From assembly GCA_944323695.1 (NCBI GenBank), contig CALUTI010000007.1, forward strand, positions 1-64,000: DNA of 64,000 bases, given 5' to 3'. Positions 16,382-25,315 of this stretch are shown one piece after another (positions within the stretch are counted from its first letter, which is position 1; each line of letters begins with the position of its first letter). Position numbers and translations under genes: made by a program. This DNA comes from Candidatus Gastranaerophilales bacterium. GTDB taxonomy: Bacteria > Cyanobacteriota > Vampirovibrionia > Gastranaerophilales > Gastranaerophilaceae. The notes under the pieces were generated by a model that was given only the letters and a program-made list of their open reading frames with translations, was not told where the DNA came from and searched no databases.

Positions 16382-16638
16382 TCTCTTAATAATATTTTTT
16401 CCTATTTCAAGATTTTCATCTATACCTTTAAAAAGTATTTTTGTATTTAAAAATTGCGTGATTGTTATATACTATTTACATAACTTTACAATTGTTTACA
16501 TTGTAATAAAATAAAAATCCCATTATATAAGGGTTTGTAAAATTTTAAGCTATATTTAGCCATGTGGGTAATAGATTATTGGGGAATATTTGCTAGTATA
16601 AAAATATGAAGATATATTATTAAGAAAAAGGAGAAGTT

Positions 16639-16884
16639 ATGACTGAAGATAATCAAATTTTAACTGACAGAGAAATAGAAGTTTTATACTATTTGACAAA
16701 GAGTTTAACAAATAAGGAAATATCTTCAATACTGGATATTACTCATCATACTGTAAAAGCACATATAAGTGCTATATTAAGAAAACTCGGATGTAAGAAC
16801 AGAACAGAAGCAGCCTTATATGCAATACAACATAATTTATTTGACAATCTGTTTACTCATCATCAAGACTTAGAACAGCCATAA
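16639..16884 (+). CDS. LuxR-type stand-alone DNA-binding regulator
   Basis: The 81-residue protein is a single GerE/LuxR helix-turn-helix domain: [55 protein letters not shown]. It has no receiver or ligand domain, unlike most LuxR proteins, and resembles in size the small regulators of spore formers and cyanobacteria. A good AAGGAG precedes the ATG. The 3' end overlaps the 3' end of lepA by 32 bp on the opposite strand. Its upstream region carries the same TTAGCCATGTGGG motif as dnaG. Confidence 0.85.
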   Translation: MTEDNQILTDREIEVLYYLTKSLTNKEISSILDITHHTVKAHISAILRKLGCKNRTEAALYAIQHNLFDNLFTHHQDLEQP

Positions 16885-18655
16885 ATGCTTCTTGAGGAAC
16901 TTCTACACGGCCGATAGATTTCATCCGTTTTTTACCTTTTTTCTGTTTTTCCAAAAGCTTACGCTTACGGGAAATATCACCGCCGTAGCATTTATCAAGA
17001 ACGTTTTTACGCATAGCTTTGATATTTGTTCTGGCGATTACACGTCCGCCGATTGCAGCCTGAACAGGTACTTCAAACAATTGTCTCGGAATAATTTCTT
17101 TTAATTTAGCAGTTAATTTTTGACCGATATAAAAGGCATTATCCTCATGGCAGATAACGGAAAGCGCGTCAACAACTTCACCGGCAAGCATTATATCAAG
17201 TTTTACAAGTTTAGAACGCTTGTAATCTTTGAATTCATAATCCATGCTTGCATAACCTTTGGATCTGGATTTTAATTGATCGTAAAAGTCTGTAATAACT
17301 TCGCTAAGCGGAATTTCGTATTCAAGACTTGCCCTGACTTTATCCAGATATGACATATTAACAAATATTCCGCGTTTTGTTTGTGCCAAATCCATTAATG
17401 TTCCGACATAATCATTTGGAGTAATTATCTGGACTTTTACATAAGGTTCTTCAATATAGTCACGATATTGCGGTGCCGGAAGATTTGCGGGGTTATCTAT
17501 TTCAACCATTTCGCCGTTTGTTTTATAAACATGGTAAACAACAGACGGTGCTGTGGTTACAAGTGATAAATTATATTCACGTTCAAGTCTTTCCTGCGCG
17601 ATTTCCATGTGAAGCATGCCTAAAAATCCGCATCTGAAGCCAAAACCCAAAGCGCTTGATGTTTCGGGTTCAAAAGTTATGCTGCTGTCATTTAGTTTTA
17701 ATTTTTCCAGCGCTTCTTTAAGGTTGTGGTAATCATCATTATCAACCGGATACATACCGGAAAATACCATCGGCAAAGCTTCTTTATAACCCGGCAAAGG
17801 TTCTTTTGCAGGTTGTTCAATGCTTGTAATTGTGTCCCCTACAAATCTGGTCAACTCTTTTATTGAACCTGCAAAATATCCGACATCTCCGCAAATAAGT
17901 TCATCTACCTGAACTCTTGTCGGCGTAAGATATCCCAGCTCAACAATTTCATATTCCTTGCCGGATGCCATAAACTTAACTTTTTCGCCAAGCTTCATTT
18001 TTCCGTCAATAATTTTGAAAAAGCAAAGCGTTCCAAGATATTGGTCATAAGCGCTATCGAAAACAAGTGCTCTAAGGGGTTTGTCTGATGTATCAACTGG
18101 CGGCGGAACAAAGTCAACAACCGCTTCCAGAACATCTTCAATCCCAATTCCGGCTTTAGCACTCACAGGAATTGCCATTGAGGCATCAATTCCGAGAACT
18201 TCTTCGATTTCCTGTTTTACGCGTTCAACATCAGCAGACGGCAGGTCAATCTTATTGATTACAGGGATGATTTCCAGGTTCTGCTCAATTGCAAGGTAAA
18301 CGTTGGCGAGCGTTTGTGCTTCAACACCCTGCGTTGCATCCACAATTAAAAGTGCACCCTCGCATGCCGCTAAAGAACGTGATACTTCGTAGGAAAAATC
18401 AACGTGTCCCGGGGTATCAATCAAATTTAATATGTAATCTTTGCCGCTTTTTGCTTTGTAATTCATTCTTGCAGCGTTTAATTTGATTGTAATTCCGCGC
18501 TCGCGCTCAATATCCATTGAGTCCAAAAGCTGATCCTGCATGTCGCGTTCGGCAACAGTGCCTGTGTATTCAAGCAATCGGTCCGCAAGCGTTGATTTCC
18601 CGTGATCTATATGTGCAATAATACAAAAATTTCTTACGTTTTCCCTGTACTTCAT
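16853..18655 (-). CDS. lepA: Elongation factor 4 (LepA)
   Basis: At 600 residues this is a full-length LepA, a ribosome-associated GTPase. G1 ([16 protein letters not shown]), G2/G3 (RERGITIK and [12 protein letters not shown]) and G4 (NKIDLPSAD) are intact; the EF-G-like domains follow and the LepA-specific C-terminus ([20 protein letters not shown]) closes the protein. It is not in an operon with lepB. The last 32 bp overlap the convergent LuxR-like gene. Confidence 0.97.
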   Translation of the reverse strand: MKYRENVRNFCIIAHIDHGKSTLADRLLEYTGTVAERDMQDQLLDSMDIERERGITIKLNAARMNYKAKSGKDYILNLIDTPGHVDFSYEVSRSLAACEGALLIVDATQGVEAQTLANVYLAIEQNLEIIPVINKIDLPSADVERVKQEIEEVLGIDASMAIPVSAKAGIGIEDVLEAVVDFVPPPVDTSDKPLRALVFDSAYDQYLGTLCFFKIIDGKMKLGEKVKFMASGKEYEIVELGYLTPTRVQVDELICGDVGYFAGSIKELTRFVGDTITSIEQPAKEPLPGYKEALPMVFSGMYPVDNDDYHNLKEALEKLKLNDSSITFEPETSSALGFGFRCGFLGMLHMEIAQERLEREYNLSLVTTAPSVVYHVYKTNGEMVEIDNPANLPAPQYRDYIEEPYVKVQIITPNDYVGTLMDLAQTKRGIFVNMSYLDKVRASLEYEIPLSEVITDFYDQLKSRSKGYASMDYEFKDYKRSKLVKLDIMLAGEVVDALSVICHEDNAFYIGQKLTAKLKEIIPRQLFEVPVQAAIGGRVIARTNIKAMRKNVLDKCYGGDISRKRKLLEKQKKGKKRMKSIGRVEVPQEAFMAVLSLDDE

Positions 18656-18692
18656 ACTTTCAATTATAAAGGAAAAACAAAGAACTTCAATA

Positions 18693-18893
18693 TTATTCGT
18701 TTACTTCCAGGCTAAATTCGTCGATATCTTCATAAACCTCGGTGCTTTTTTCAATGATTGTATTGATAAGTGTGAGTGCGTAATATGGTTTTTCACCTTT
18801 TAGCATACAATTTTCCAATACATCTGCCGCACAGTTCTGCAATTCGTTAATTTCGCCTAATTTTAACAGCCATTCTTCAATTCTATTCTTCAT
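18693..18893 (-). CDS. Small hypothetical helical protein (66 aa)
   Basis: This is a short helical protein ([20 protein letters not shown]...) with two Cys residues and an acidic C-terminus ([12 protein letters not shown]). No family is recognised. GAGGAA precedes its ATG at a suitable distance, and it lies 38 bp upstream of lepA on the same strand, so it may be cotranscribed. It resembles in style the 75-aa protein at 59610, but identity is low. Confidence 0.6.
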   Translation of the reverse strand: MKNRIEEWLLKLGEINELQNCAADVLENCMLKGEKPYYALTLINTIIEKSTEVYEDIDEFSLEVNE

Positions 18894-18960
18894 AATAATT
18901 CCTCTTTTTTATTTTAACTTGTTTTTTCTTTTTTGTCAAGTGGTCGGAATAATAAAATTT

Positions 18961-19044
18961 TAATCTTATATTGTATGGTTAATTGTAAGATTAGAAATAA
19001 GCATAAATCCATACTATGATATTGTCAAGTTAAATGTAAGATTA
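18961..19044. promoter_or_regulatory. Repeated TAAGATTA boxes upstream of the AbrB-like gene
   Basis: Two direct repeats (GTTAATTGTAAGATTA at 18978-18993 and GTTAAATGTAAGATTA at 19029-19044, 15 of 16 identical) and one inverted half (TAATCTTA at 18961-18968) lie just before the ATG at 19051. Spacings are about 25 and 51 bp. They look like binding sites for the regulator encoded next to them. Confidence 0.5.
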
Positions 19045-19050
19045 ATTGAT

Positions 19051-19218
19051 ATGGACAGAAAACTTATAAGAAACGGTAATGGTTGGGCTTTGACCTTAAA
19101 TAAAACAATATTGAACTTGTTGAAGATTACTCCTGAGACAGATATGGTGGAATATACTATAGAGGGAGATAAGCTTATTATTACCAAAAGTCCGAACAAA
19201 AGACCTGATAAAAAATAA
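19051..19218 (+). CDS. AbrB/MazE-like small DNA-binding protein
   Basis: The 55-residue protein (MDRKLIRNGNGWALTLNKTI...) has the swapped-hairpin AbrB/SpoVT pattern: a basic first strand, RNGNGWALTL as the conserved loop, and EYTIEGDKLIITK as the last strands. The family includes transition-state regulators and antitoxins. No toxin gene follows it (bioD is next), so the antitoxin reading is not supported. Repeated boxes in its upstream region suggest autoregulation. No strong ribosome binding site is visible. Confidence 0.7.
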   Translation: MDRKLIRNGNGWALTLNKTILNLLKITPETDMVEYTIEGDKLIITKSPNKRPDKK

Positions 19219-19281
19219 GTTTGCTTATAACATTTGTTAAAACTGGCATTGTAAAAGTTTATTTTATGCTAGTATAAAACT

Positions 19282-20001
19282 ATGTTAGAGTTATTTGTAT
19301 CCGGAGCTGAAAAAAACAGCGGAAAAACATTTATCACAGCGGGACTTGCTGCAACAATGCAGAGTCTCGGATACTCTACATGTGTTTACAAACCGGTTCA
19401 GACGGGTGCTATTGAAAAAAGCGGGTTTATTCAGGCACCTGATTTGGCTTTTGTGAAATTTATTGATCCATATATAAAAACTTATTTTTCTTATCTTCTG
19501 AAAAGTGAGGCAATACCTTTGATTGCGGCAGAGCTTGAGCATACATATATCAATAAAGATGTAATTTATCAGGATTTTGCGAGTATAAAACGTGAATTTG
19601 AATGTACGATAATCGACGGGACAATGGGGCTTGCAACACCTTTGGGAGATAGATTTTTGGAGCAGGATTTGGTCAAAATGCTTGATGTGCCTGTGCTGCT
19701 GGTGGTTTCTCCTACTGAAAATTCCGTGAATAATACACTTGCAAATATAAATCAGGCATCGGCATCAGGCGTGAAAATTCGCGGCGTCATAATTAATGAT
19801 TGCCCTGAAGTTATTCATGATTTGAATATTAAATCTATGCCGAAATTGATTGAAAAATACACGGATACAAAAATTCTCGGTGTTATGCCGCATATCGAAA
19901 ACCTTAAAAAAGTTAATCCGAACGATTTGATATCCAATGTGTTGACCGGAATTGATATCGAAAGCGTTTTTGATGTTAAAATTGCAAAACTTGAGTTATA
20001 A
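19282..20001 (+). CDS. bioD: Dethiobiotin synthetase
   Basis: The 239-residue protein belongs to the BioD P-loop family, which closes the ureido ring of dethiobiotin from diaminopelargonic acid, CO2 and ATP. The glycine-rich loop reads SGAEKNSGKTFITAGLA, and the substrate segment YKPVQTGA near residue 40 and DGTMGLATPLGD near 113 are typical. No other biotin genes are adjacent. A TATAAA sits only three bases before the ATG, and its -10 role is uncertain. The 3' end overlaps the next gene (opposite strand) by 6 bp. Confidence 0.9.
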   Translation: MLELFVSGAEKNSGKTFITAGLAATMQSLGYSTCVYKPVQTGAIEKSGFIQAPDLAFVKFIDPYIKTYFSYLLKSEAIPLIAAELEHTYINKDVIYQDFASIKREFECTIIDGTMGLATPLGDRFLEQDLVKMLDVPVLLVVSPTENSVNNTLANINQASASGVKIRGVIINDCPEVIHDLNIKSMPKLIEKYTDTKILGVMPHIENLKKVNPNDLISNVLTGIDIESVFDVKIAKLEL

Positions 20002-20505
20002 AATTTCATCCCCGAAATCGATAGCGGGACTGTGTTCTTTTAAGATTTTGTCTATCTCGTCGCGTGCTTCAAGTTTTGAGGTAAGCTCTTTTTTCTCAAG
20101 ATTGTATTTTTTGCAAAGTTTTTCATAGTAGTAAAGCTGCTTTTTGGTTGGGGATTCTTTTGACATTTTGACTTCCCTCAAAAACTCGCGCTTTTTCTTT
20201 TCAAATTCTTTTTGTGCCTGAATTAACGGCTCCTGTGATTTTTTGTAGTCATAGTATTTTCTGCATTCTTTAAGATATTTTTTCGTATCTTTTAAAAACT
20301 GTTCGTCGTCAAGCAAATTTTCAAGAAATTCAAATCTGGAGCTGTTTATTTCAAGATAATATTTTTCATCATCAATAAATTTCTGCATTATTTCATCAAC
20401 GGAAAAATCCGGAGATTTTTTCACCAATGCGCGTAAAAAGTTGCACAGAGCCGATTTCTGTGTTTTAGACAAATCAAGATAAATCTGTTTTTTAATCTCG
20501 TACAT
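19996..20505 (-). CDS. Hypothetical coiled-coil protein (169 aa)
   Basis: No family is recognised. The protein is highly charged and helical, with a coiled-coil-like middle (LIQAQKEFEKKKREFLREVK) and a second helix pair (YYEKLCKKYNLEKKEL). No signal peptide is present. ATG 20505 is preferred to an in-frame GTG two codons earlier because TAGG lies upstream. It starts 14 bp from the end of the MITE-like element. Confidence 0.6.
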   Translation of the reverse strand: MYEIKKQIYLDLSKTQKSALCNFLRALVKKSPDFSVDEIMQKFIDDEKYYLEINSSRFEFLENLLDDEQFLKDTKKYLKECRKYYDYKKSQEPLIQAQKEFEKKKREFLREVKMSKESPTKKQLYYYEKLCKKYNLEKKELTSKLEARDEIDKILKEHSPAIDFGDEIL

Positions 20506-20518
20506 ACACACCTAAAAA

Positions 20519-20810
20519 GTATAACGAAGTATAACTTTCAGAATTTCGCAAACCGGCGGATCATTCTGCCCCCGTGCGGTCCTCATAAAACCGTGCGCAT
20601 ATTCCTAACGCGTAAACAAATCTTTGACCGAAAATTTGTGTGTTAATTCGGACCTGCCAAATTTCAACAACTTTCTAACAATAGGATTTGTCTGGCGAGA
20701 CAAACGAATTTGTTCAGAAACTTCAGTTCCTCTCGTCTCTTGAGAATTTGATAATACTTTTAAGTTTTGCTCGTTTCTCTCATCCATAACGTAATTATAC
20801 CTCGTTATAC
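20519..20810. mobile_element. MITE-like element with 16-bp terminal inverted repeats
   Basis: GTATAACGAAGTATAA (20519-20534) and its near-exact reverse complement (20795-20810, 15 of 16) bound a 292-bp segment. Inside are several smaller inverted repeats and a 60-codon minus-strand frame (20605-20787, MDERNEQNLKVLSNSQ...) that may be incidental. No transposase is present, so it would be non-autonomous. No clear target-site duplication is visible. The following 240 bp up to prmC contain nothing recognisable beyond its promoter. Confidence 0.45.
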
Positions 20811-21053
20811 TGTATTAAAGAAATTTGTTAAGTCAAAATTGCCTGAAAAGTATATAAACTTTATATATTGTTACAATTGTGATTTTAAATAATCGAAAAT
20901 AGCAGTAGCATTGCTTTGAAAAGTATAATACTACAGCTTTTTGGCGGGCTTGACTTTGGCTGAAAATTGCTCAAGGCTTTGATTTGTCATTGCCGGATTT
21001 ATTAGATATTTCAAAATCTGTAAAATAACTTATTTTAGTGTTATAAATAGATT

Positions 21054-21887
21054 ATGACTATTCAGGAGATTGTAAAAATTTTGACCGATGCGGGAATTGA
21101 GCCTAATGAGGCGAATGTTGAGGTTAAGCTGCTGATTGAGCATTTTGCCGGGTTTGGCGTAAAAGATATTCTCATGGGTAAAAAGCTCGATTCGCAAAAG
21201 CTTGAACTGGTTAAAGAAAAAGCTGAATTGCGTGCCCGTACACGTCAGCCTGTTCAGCATATTATTGGGTTTGCGGATTTTATGGGTGAAAAGTTTATTG
21301 TTAATAAAAATGTTTTAATACCCCGTGATGAGACTGAAATTCTTGTCAGAAAAGCGGTTGAGCTTATTAATCAAAATAATTTTAAAATGGCGCTTGATGT
21401 CGGAACAGGTTCCGGCTGTATTGCATGCATGATTGCAAAACTTACCGACTGTCAGATAATCGGGCTTGATATTTCTAATGAGGCTTTGAATACGGCTTTG
21501 GATAACGCTTCAAGGCTTAATTTATTTAACAAATCAATTTTTAGAAAATCTGATATTTTTTCTAATGTGAAACCGGGTGAAAGCTTTGATATAATTGTTT
21601 CAAATCCGCCTTATATTCCGCCTTGCGAAAAAAATAATATTCAGCCGGAAGTTAAATTTGATCCGGAAATGGCACTTTTTACCGAAGATGAAAAAGGTTT
21701 GGAATTTTATGAAAAAATTACAAAAGATGCGCCGAAAATTTTGAATAAAGGCGGTTATCTTTTGTTTGAACTTGGGATAGGACAAGCAGAAGATGTTAAA
21801 AAAATGATGGAAGCAGCCGGCTTTAGTGAGATTGAAATTATTAAAGATCTTGCAAATATTGAGCGCGTTATTTGCGGAAAATTTTAA
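21054..21887 (+). CDS. prmC: Release factor glutamine methyltransferase
   Basis: The 277-residue protein methylates the GGQ glutamine of peptide release factors. The N-terminal helical domain (residues 1-85) and the SAM-binding domain (LDVGTGSGCIACMIAKL) are intact, and the catalytic NPPY occurs in IIVSNPPYIPP. It usually follows prfA, but prfA is not present here. TATAAA at 21042-21047 ends six bases before the ATG and there is no ribosome binding site, so the mRNA is likely leaderless. The 3' end overlaps the convergent kinase by 4 bp. Confidence 0.95.
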   Translation: MTIQEIVKILTDAGIEPNEANVEVKLLIEHFAGFGVKDILMGKKLDSQKLELVKEKAELRARTRQPVQHIIGFADFMGEKFIVNKNVLIPRDETEILVRKAVELINQNNFKMALDVGTGSGCIACMIAKLTDCQIIGLDISNEALNTALDNASRLNLFNKSIFRKSDIFSNVKPGESFDIIVSNPPYIPPCEKNNIQPEVKFDPEMALFTEDEKGLEFYEKITKDAPKILNKGGYLLFELGIGQAEDVKKMMEAAGFSEIEIIKDLANIERVICGKF

Positions 21888-22663
21888 CAGCAGTTTTCAT
21901 AGTAAAATTTGCCGTGTGCTTCTTTAGGAATTTCAAAACCTAAAACATTTGTCTGGTTTATGGAGCTTTCCGCAATTATTCTGCCGTTGTGTTTTTCTAT
22001 GATTTTATTTACCAGAAACAGCCCGATGCCTGTTCCTATTTTGTCATATTTTTCTGTGTAGTATGTATGAAATTGAAATTTTTTTCTCATTTTTTCGGGG
22101 CTTATATAACCGCTGTGGCTCTCGAATTTTACTGTAAATCTGTTGTTTTTTTCTTCCAGGTATATTTTCATTATTGAATTTTTAAAGGCTGTATTGAGGG
22201 AATTAAACAAAAGCGTCTGGATTACTTTTGTCAAACGGATTACATCACCTGAAATGATTGGGTTTTTAATCTCCGGTATAATAGCTATTTTTATATTGTT
22301 TTCCTTTAAAAAAGTTTTTGTCTTTTTTATTGCATCTTCAATTATCTGCATTATATTAAAATGAGAATAGTTAAGCTCCGGTTCTTCTATATCAAATTTA
22401 TATGTTGAAATTAGTGTTGCAACCATTGTGTACATATAGTTGCAGGATTCAAGTGTCAAATTAAGCATTTCTGATTGTTCATGACTTAATTCACCGAATT
22501 TGCCGTCAACCATCATGTCTAATACGCGAATTTGTGCCAGAATAGGAGTTTTTAAATCATGTGTTAAAATTTCTACAAAACTTTTTTTTAAATCTTCCAA
22601 GTCCGTTTTATTTATTATTTCGGTGCACAAATTTGCACAATTGCTTTGTGTATCTTTAAACAT
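21884..22663 (-). CDS. Soluble sensor histidine kinase
   Basis: The 259-residue protein has no membrane segment. HisKA phosphoacceptor His lies in FVEILTHDLKTPILAQIRVL, followed by a degenerate N box and the G box GIGLFLVNKIIEKH. Like the kinase at 11517 it lacks sensor and receiver domains and has no adjacent regulator. The N box asparagine region (LLFNSLNTAFKNS) is recognisable but diverged. Signal and partner are unknown. Confidence 0.85.
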   Translation of the reverse strand: MFKDTQSNCANLCTEIINKTDLEDLKKSFVEILTHDLKTPILAQIRVLDMMVDGKFGELSHEQSEMLNLTLESCNYMYTMVATLISTYKFDIEEPELNYSHFNIMQIIEDAIKKTKTFLKENNIKIAIIPEIKNPIISGDVIRLTKVIQTLLFNSLNTAFKNSIMKIYLEEKNNRFTVKFESHSGYISPEKMRKKFQFHTYYTEKYDKIGTGIGLFLVNKIIEKHNGRIIAESSINQTNVLGFEIPKEAHGKFYYENCC

Positions 22664-22786
22664 AAATCCGCCTTTCTGAAAGTATATTTATTTTATCCGA
22701 CAACATGGCAAAACTGTATTGCCCGGTTGGATATAAATGATTGCATTATTGAAAATTTTTTTATTTGTACATGTTATTATTATGTT

Positions 22787-23317
22787 ATGAAGATTTTTTA
22801 TATTGATACAGATGAATATTTTATTGATAAAGATTTTTTGAGAACATTTGCGGACAGAAAATTTCTTTCAGAAGAAAAAGAAAAACAGCACTGTTACGGA
22901 AGATTTTTGGTTAAAACCGCGGCTGAAAAATTCTTTAACCTTGATAACATTGAAATTGAAATTGTTAATAAAAAGCCACGGTTTAGAAATAACCAGCTTC
23001 AATTCAGTATTTCACATTCCAACAATATTGTCATTGCAGCTTTTGACGAAAATCCCATAGGTGTGGATATTGAATTTATGAAGGAAAGAAATTTTAAAGA
23101 GATTTTTAAACGATATAATTATAAAGGTGAAAATATTTCCAAAGAGTTGTTTTACAAATTTTGGACAGAATATGAAGCCGGAATTAAGCTGCAGGGTTCA
23201 CCAAAAACAAAAGTAACTTTTCCGTTTAAGGATAATTTTATGATTACCGTGGCAGGTAATTTTACGGAAGATTATCAAATATATAAGTTGGACGAAAACG
23301 GTTTTAGCTGTGTCTGA
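22787..23317 (+). CDS. 4'-phosphopantetheinyl transferase, Sfp type
   Basis: The 176-residue protein transfers phosphopantetheine from CoA to carrier proteins. The two family signatures are present: GVDIEFMKERNF (magnesium Asp/Glu) and FYKFWTEYEAGIKLQG, matching W-x-x-K/Y-E-A. QFSISHSNNIVIAAF is the substrate-facing strand. ATG 22787 is chosen because the upstream frame codes for an unlikely sequence. It is somewhat shorter than the classic 220-residue Sfp. Its carrier-protein target cannot be told. The end overlaps the broken radical SAM gene by 14 bp. Confidence 0.85.
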   Translation: MKIFYIDTDEYFIDKDFLRTFADRKFLSEEKEKQHCYGRFLVKTAAEKFFNLDNIEIEIVNKKPRFRNNQLQFSISHSNNIVIAAFDENPIGVDIEFMKERNFKEIFKRYNYKGENISKELFYKFWTEYEAGIKLQGSPKTKVTFPFKDNFMITVAGNFTEDYQIYKLDENGFSCV

Positions 23318-24107
23318 AATCTATTTTGTAATTGAATTTATTCTTTTTACAGTATTGCATTATATTATGTTTTAAGAAGAACCAGTATTCTCTGTTTTTA
23401 TCCATATAAATTTCTTTGTATTTTGGATAGAGTTCAGAATAATTTCTCTCGATAAAGTCGAGAATTGTTGTCTTATATGGTTGTCTCAGGTTAAGATTTT
23501 CAAACTAGTATTCATCGGTAAAGTCTCTGGCTTTTTCAACAATTTCCTCAAAATCAGTTATATACGGAAATATTGGTGATACACAAAGTATTGTGTAAAT
23601 ACCTTCATCGTGTAATTTTTTCAAAGCTTCTAATCTTTTAGCTATAGGAGTTGTTTTTTCCGTATTTTTTACAAAATCTTCATCCAAGGTGTTAATTGAC
23701 ATTGATACCTTTGCCTTCATATCTTTTAAAATATCAATATCTCTCAAAACAAGATCAGATCTTGTGCAAACTGTTAAATTACATCCTATTTCATGTAATT
23801 TTTCAAGTATAAAACGCGTATTTTTGTATTCTTTTTCAATTGGATTGTAAGGATCTGTTACAGTACTCATCAAAATGTTACGATCTTTAACTGTTCTTTT
23901 TGTTCTTACAATTCCATCCCAGCGCTTTACATCAATAAATTCTCCCCAGGTTTCCCCCGTGTGGTTAGTAAATTGCTGCATGAAACAGGCATGACAATAT
24001 AAACATCCGCTTGAGCATCCTGTGTATGGATTTATTACATAACTGTATCCTTGAAAAGATGTTTTGGAAAATACATTGTCTACATGTATTTCTTTTATGT
24101 CTAGCAT
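23304..24107 (-). pseudogene. SPL-like radical SAM protein gene with in-frame TAG
   Basis: The first 200 codons encode a radical SAM protein of the SplB/spore photoproduct lyase-like group, with the cluster cysteines in GCSSGCLYCHACFMQQ, close to C-x3-C-x2-C. A TAG at 23505-23507 then stops the frame after DFTDEY, but the same frame continues for 66 sense codons (FENLNLRQPYKTTILDFIER...) to TAA at 23304-23306. In this family a Trp is expected between the two parts, and TGG to TAG is one base change. The full length would be 267 residues, normal for the group. It is either a fresh nonsense mutation, a read-through codon, or a base-call error. Confidence 0.8.
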
Positions 24108-24207
24108 AATAACATTATAATTTTTTATGTTTCTTTTGTCTACTACTAAATAATTATAATTTATTTAAACATAAAGAATATCAAAATTAAAGTATAGTTA
24201 ATAAAAA

Positions 24208-25197
24208 TTAATTTTTAAATCCTAACGGATGATTTTTGTGCCACCTCCAGGCAGATTCTATAATATCTTCCGGATTCGCATAAATCTGCTTCCATCCCAG
24301 AATCTTTTCTGCTTTTTCACTTGAGGCAATCAATTGTGCAGGATCACCCGGCCGTTTGGGAGAAACTATTGCCGGAATAGGATGTCCTGTTATCTTTCGT
24401 GCTGTTTCAATAATTTCTTTTACGCTGAAGCCTATTCCGTTGCCCAGATTAAATATATCGCTTTTGTTATTCTTTTTTAAATATTCAATAGCAAGAATAT
24501 GAGCCTGTGCAAGGTCTGTCACGTGTATATAATCGCGGATACAGGTTCCGTCTTTTGTGTCGTAGTCATCTCCGAAAATTTTAATATTTTCTCTTAAGTT
24601 ATTTGGTACCTGTAAAATAAGCGGTATGAGGTGGGTTTCAGGATTATGAGCTTCTCCGATTTTGCCGCTTTTGTGTGCTCCGCAGGCATTAAAATAACGT
24701 AAAGAAACATATTTTATATTATGGGCATTTGAAACCCACTTAAACATTTTTTCCATTGCAAGTTTTGTTTCGCCATAAGTATTTATGGGTTCTGTTTTAT
24801 CTGTTTCTTTAATCGGAATATTTTCGGGCTCCCCGTATGTTGCGGCAGTTGAAGAAAAAACAATTTTATCTATGCCGTTTTCAACCATTGATTTTAAAAG
24901 AATCATTGTGCCATACAGGTTATTGTCATAGTATTTTAAAGGGTCTGTCATACTCTCAGGCACTACTGAATTTGCTGCAAAGTGGATTACAGAATCAATT
25001 TTTTCTTTTTTAAAAACGTTATCAAGGAATTCTTTGTCTCTAATGTCGCCTTTATAAAATTTAGCCTTAGGGTGAACGGCTTCAAGATGTCCGGTTTGGA
25101 GATTATCAATAACAATGGTTTCTTCGTCTTTATCAATAAGTTCGTAAACTGTATGTGAGCCGATATAACCTGCTCCGCCTAAAACTAAAACTGCCAT
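24208..25197 (-). CDS. galE: UDP-glucose 4-epimerase
   Basis: The 329-residue protein is an extended short-chain dehydrogenase. NAD-binding GGAGYIGSHT lies at residues 7-16, the catalytic Tyr-x3-Lys at YGETKLAMEK, and the substrate segment YFNACGAH and the NLGNGIGFSVKEII region are typical of GalE. It interconverts UDP-glucose and UDP-galactose for sugar use and envelope glycans. The divergent neighbour is a sugar transporter, which fits a role in galactose or hexose use. Confidence 0.94.
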   Translation of the reverse strand: MAVLVLGGAGYIGSHTVYELIDKDEETIVIDNLQTGHLEAVHPKAKFYKGDIRDKEFLDNVFKKEKIDSVIHFAANSVVPESMTDPLKYYDNNLYGTMILLKSMVENGIDKIVFSSTAATYGEPENIPIKETDKTEPINTYGETKLAMEKMFKWVSNAHNIKYVSLRYFNACGAHKSGKIGEAHNPETHLIPLILQVPNNLRENIKIFGDDYDTKDGTCIRDYIHVTDLAQAHILAIEYLKKNNKSDIFNLGNGIGFSVKEIIETARKITGHPIPAIVSPKRPGDPAQLIASSEKAEKILGWKQIYANPEDIIESAWRWHKNHPLGFKN

Positions 25198-25253
25198 AAG
25201 ATTTTTCCTTTTTGTAATAATTATATTATAAATAATATGATTTGAAAACTCTC

Positions 25254-25281
25254 TTGAAAAAGTTAAAAAATACGTTATAAT
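25254..25281 (+). promoter_or_regulatory. Promoter of the sugar transporter
   Basis: TTGAAA (25254-25259) and TATAAT (25276-25281) with a 16-bp spacer, 34 bp before the ATG. Confidence 0.65.
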
Positions 25282-25315
25282 AATATTGTATATACGTTTT
25301 CTGGAGTGAGATATA

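Noticed and set aside
20605-20787. 60-codon minus-strand frame inside the MITE-like element as a gene
   Set aside because: It has no clear ribosome binding site, no recognised family and lies wholly between terminal inverted repeats with internal hairpins. It is mentioned only as part of the element.
23505-23507. General reassignment of TAG to an amino acid
   Set aside because: No other conserved gene in the window shows an internal TAG, and no suppressor tRNA or pyrrolysine gene is seen. A local mutation is simpler.
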